From CAYFSS01 sp964345975 (lineage in GTDB: Bacteria; Bacillota; Clostridia; Saccharofermentanales; Fastidiosipilaceae): a stretch of 64,000 nucleotides of DNA. A model generated the notes under the pieces. That model did no database searches and was not told where the DNA came from. It saw only the letters and a list, made by a program, of their open reading frames with translations. Both the position numbers and the translations under genes were made by a program. The stretch is from assembly GCA_964345975.1 (NCBI GenBank), contig CAYFSS010000005.1:25896-89895 (forward strand). The letters are read 5' to 3'. This document shows, piece by piece, positions 62,487-64,000 of the stretch. Position 1 is the first letter of the stretch. The number at the start of each line of letters is the position of its first letter.

Positions 62487-63065
62487 ATGAGAAAATCTGG
62501 CAAAAGCGTGCTACCTGTAGTCCTTGGTATTGTCATTCTACTTGCTGTTTACTTGGTCGGACAATATAACGGCCTCGTCACAGAAGAAGAAGGCGTCAAG
62601 CAATCATGGAGTAATGTTGAAACGAACTATCAGCGGCGTGCCGATCTGATCCCGAACCTAGTTGAAACGGTCAAGGGTTATGCCGAGCATGAGTCCGAGA
62701 CGTTTGAGAACATCGCAAGATTGCGTGCCGGCTATGATGAAGCAGACACTCCGGAAGAGTATCAGGCTTTGGACCATGAACTTGCTCTTGCTGTCAATGT
62801 AGCCGTCGAAGCTTATCCTGAGCTGAAGGCAAATGAAAACTTCCTGCGTTTGCAAGATGAGCTAGCCGGCACGGAAAACCGTATCGCGATTGCTCGTCAG
62901 GATTACAACGCAGTTGCAACCCCCTATAATACTAAGATCCGTCGTTTCCCGACCAGCATTGTTGCAGGTCTGATGGGTTTTGAACGACACGAGCTCTTCG
63001 AAGCCGCACCCGGATCCGATCAGGTTCCGCAAGTCGACTTTGGCGCCCGTTTCGTTTTTCAGTAG
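62487..63065 (+). CDS. lemA: LemA family membrane protein
   Basis: A 192-residue protein with one N-terminal helix (about residues 8-24, VLPVVLGIVILLAVYLVG) and a helical LemA domain: QYNGLVTEEEGVKQSW, RRADLIPNLVETVKGYA, QDELAGTENRIAIARQDYN and YNTKIRRFPTSIVAGLMGF. Cellular role of the family is unclear. GAAGGGA precedes ATG 62487. The TPM-domain gene follows after three bases, the usual pairing. Confidence 0.92.
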   Translation: MRKSGKSVLPVVLGIVILLAVYLVGQYNGLVTEEEGVKQSWSNVETNYQRRADLIPNLVETVKGYAEHESETFENIARLRAGYDEADTPEEYQALDHELALAVNVAVEAYPELKANENFLRLQDELAGTENRIAIARQDYNAVATPYNTKIRRFPTSIVAGLMGFERHELFEAAPGSDQVPQVDFGARFVFQ

Positions 63066-63068
63066 GTC

Positions 63069-63887
63069 ATGATGCGTAAGCCACGCGACACAACCAAAGT
63101 TAGGCTTTGGATCTTTCTCAGTCTGAGTGTGCTCATCTTCTTGGGGATGTCAGCACCGCTACTCCAGGCTGCTGCGATGCCTCCCCGTCCGGATGCAGAC
63201 TATGTCTCGGATCAGGTTGGCTATGTCGATGATAAAGCGCGGGCTGAATTGCGACGCTTGAATGCCGGCTTCCAAGACGTTGGTATCCAGATTGTTGTCG
63301 TCGTGATCCCCAGTTTGGAAGGTCAAGATATAGAGTCCTATGCCAATCAGCTATTTAGATCCTGGGGGATCGGGGATGCTGATGAGGACAACGGGCTCCT
63401 TCTCCTCATCTCCGAGCAAGACCGCAAGTTCCGCATCGAAGTGGGACGCGGCCTTGAAGGTGCAATCACTGACGGTACAGCCGGCTCCATCTTAAGACAT
63501 GATATGACGCCAGCCTTCCAAGCAGGCAATTATGGCGAGGGCATCTACAATGCTGTACGTTCAATGGCAGCGCTTGCTGCAGAGGAGTATGGTTTGGATT
63601 TGGATGAATTACAGATTCCTGAGCCGGGTTTCCGCCAAGATCGCGGAAGTTTGCGTTCTTTCTGGATCATCATTCTCTTTGTTTTCTTGATGTTCTTCCT
63701 TGGAGGACGGGGTCGGAGAGGCGGCCTCATGCGCGACATCGCGATTGCTTCCCTCCCGCGAAATAGAGGAGGCGGCGGCGGTCGCAGCGGCTTCGGAGGT
63801 AACGGCTTCGGTGGCGGTGGCGGTGGCGGTGGCTTCAGCGGCGGTGGCGGTAGCTCCGGCGGTGGTGGTGCATCCGGCGGCTGGTAA
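63069..63887 (+). CDS. TPM-domain membrane protein (YgcG family) with a glycine-rich tail
   Basis: A 272-residue protein: signal/anchor helix at about residues 12-35, a TPM_phosphatase domain (DYVSDQVGYVDDKARAEL, FRSWGIGDADEDNGLLLL, FRIEVGRGLEGAITD), a second helix at about 200-217, and a C-terminal tail of Gly and Ser repeats ending GASGGW. It sits with LemA as in many bacteria and is thought to act at the membrane; a photosystem-repair role is known only in plants. Confidence 0.9.
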   Translation: MMRKPRDTTKVRLWIFLSLSVLIFLGMSAPLLQAAAMPPRPDADYVSDQVGYVDDKARAELRRLNAGFQDVGIQIVVVVIPSLEGQDIESYANQLFRSWGIGDADEDNGLLLLISEQDRKFRIEVGRGLEGAITDGTAGSILRHDMTPAFQAGNYGEGIYNAVRSMAALAAEEYGLDLDELQIPEPGFRQDRGSLRSFWIIILFVFLMFFLGGRGRRGGLMRDIAIASLPRNRGGGGGRSGFGGNGFGGGGGGGGFSGGGGSSGGGGASGGW

Positions 63888-63952
63888 CGTCAGACCCATC
63901 GGCGCTATAGCGTTGCTTCTAACTAAGACATCTCATAGATTATGAACAATCG

Positions 63953-63990
63953 GGTAGGAGGCTGTCCGTTAATCGGGCAGCCGTCCTCCC
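63953..63990 (+). other. Strong hairpin near the window end
   Basis: GGAGGCTGTCCG-ttaat-CGGGCAGCCgTCCTCC can pair almost fully. No T-run follows within the window, so it is a possible terminator or repeat element of the lemA unit. The remainder of 63888-64000 shows nothing else. Confidence 0.45.
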
Positions 63991-64000
63991 ACACCACTGT

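Noticed and set aside
63609..63899. Minus-strand Ala/Thr-rich frame opposite the TPM gene
   Set aside because: It is the complement of the glycine-rich tail repeats and lacks a ribosome site.

Overview
The window looks like a chromosomal segment of an anaerobic, low-to-mid GC Bacillota (Clostridia-like). Evidence: a FabK-type fatty-acid operon with BioY, strong AGGAGG-type ribosome sites on nearly every gene, pyruvate formate-lyase with its activase, a Na+-NQR/Rnf-type redox pump, MetA/MetY methionine synthesis, and no sign of respiratory oxidases. No rRNA, tRNA, CRISPR array, prophage or insertion sequence was seen. One 100-N scaffold gap (17987-18086) interrupts a gene.

Layout. 1-8245 (minus): fatty-acid operon bioY-acpP-accB-accC-accDA(fused)-fabH-fabK-fabX-like-fabD, with a sigma-A-like promoter and a duplicated 20-bp element in front. 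8530-9063: small biotin ligase. 9270-12117: TPP riboswitch and a thiamine-precursor ABC transporter (thiXYZ), then TatD and a MurE-type ligase. 14214-18713: acetyltransferase, glycolipid synthase-like glycosyltransferase, a CmpB-type membrane protein, DUF302 and an M50 metalloprotease. 18775-22672: leader peptide, hydantoinase-like protein, deacetylase with zinc-ribbon tail, RNase Z. 22856-25926: metY, metA, flavin reductase. 26173-30592: nqrBCDEF without nqrA, plus a hypothetical. 30627-35944 (minus): mfd, pth and a TIM-barrel protein. 36022-38292: CPBP protease-like membrane protein with a long acidic N-terminus. 38420-41656: pflB and pflA around a 35-bp tandem repeat. 41879-46904: thioesterases, Crp-family regulator, hemerythrin, uxaC. 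46912-55412 (minus): complete pho/pst phosphate regulon (pstS-pstC-pstA-pstB-phoU-phoB-phoR). 55574-64000: small hypothetical genes, a NatAB-type ABC exporter, two mini-GNATs, an XRE/beta-solenoid fusion, lemA and a TPM-domain protein.

How it fits together. BioY, biotin ligase and AccB supply and attach biotin; AccCDA makes malonyl-CoA; FabD/FabH/FabK build acyl chains. A second FabK-superfamily enzyme with a four-cysteine motif resembles Helicobacter FabX and may introduce the cis double bond. Acyl-ACP thioesterase and a glycolipid glycosyltransferase are elsewhere in the window. The most unusual items are a PstS whose two halves are in reversed order and tandemly duplicated (B-A-B-A), the FabX-like enzyme, an NQR cluster without nqrA, tandem repeats that start at the stop codons of two genes, and a recurring habit of adding acidic low-complexity segments to proteins (ThiY, PstS, CPBP protein, XRE protein).
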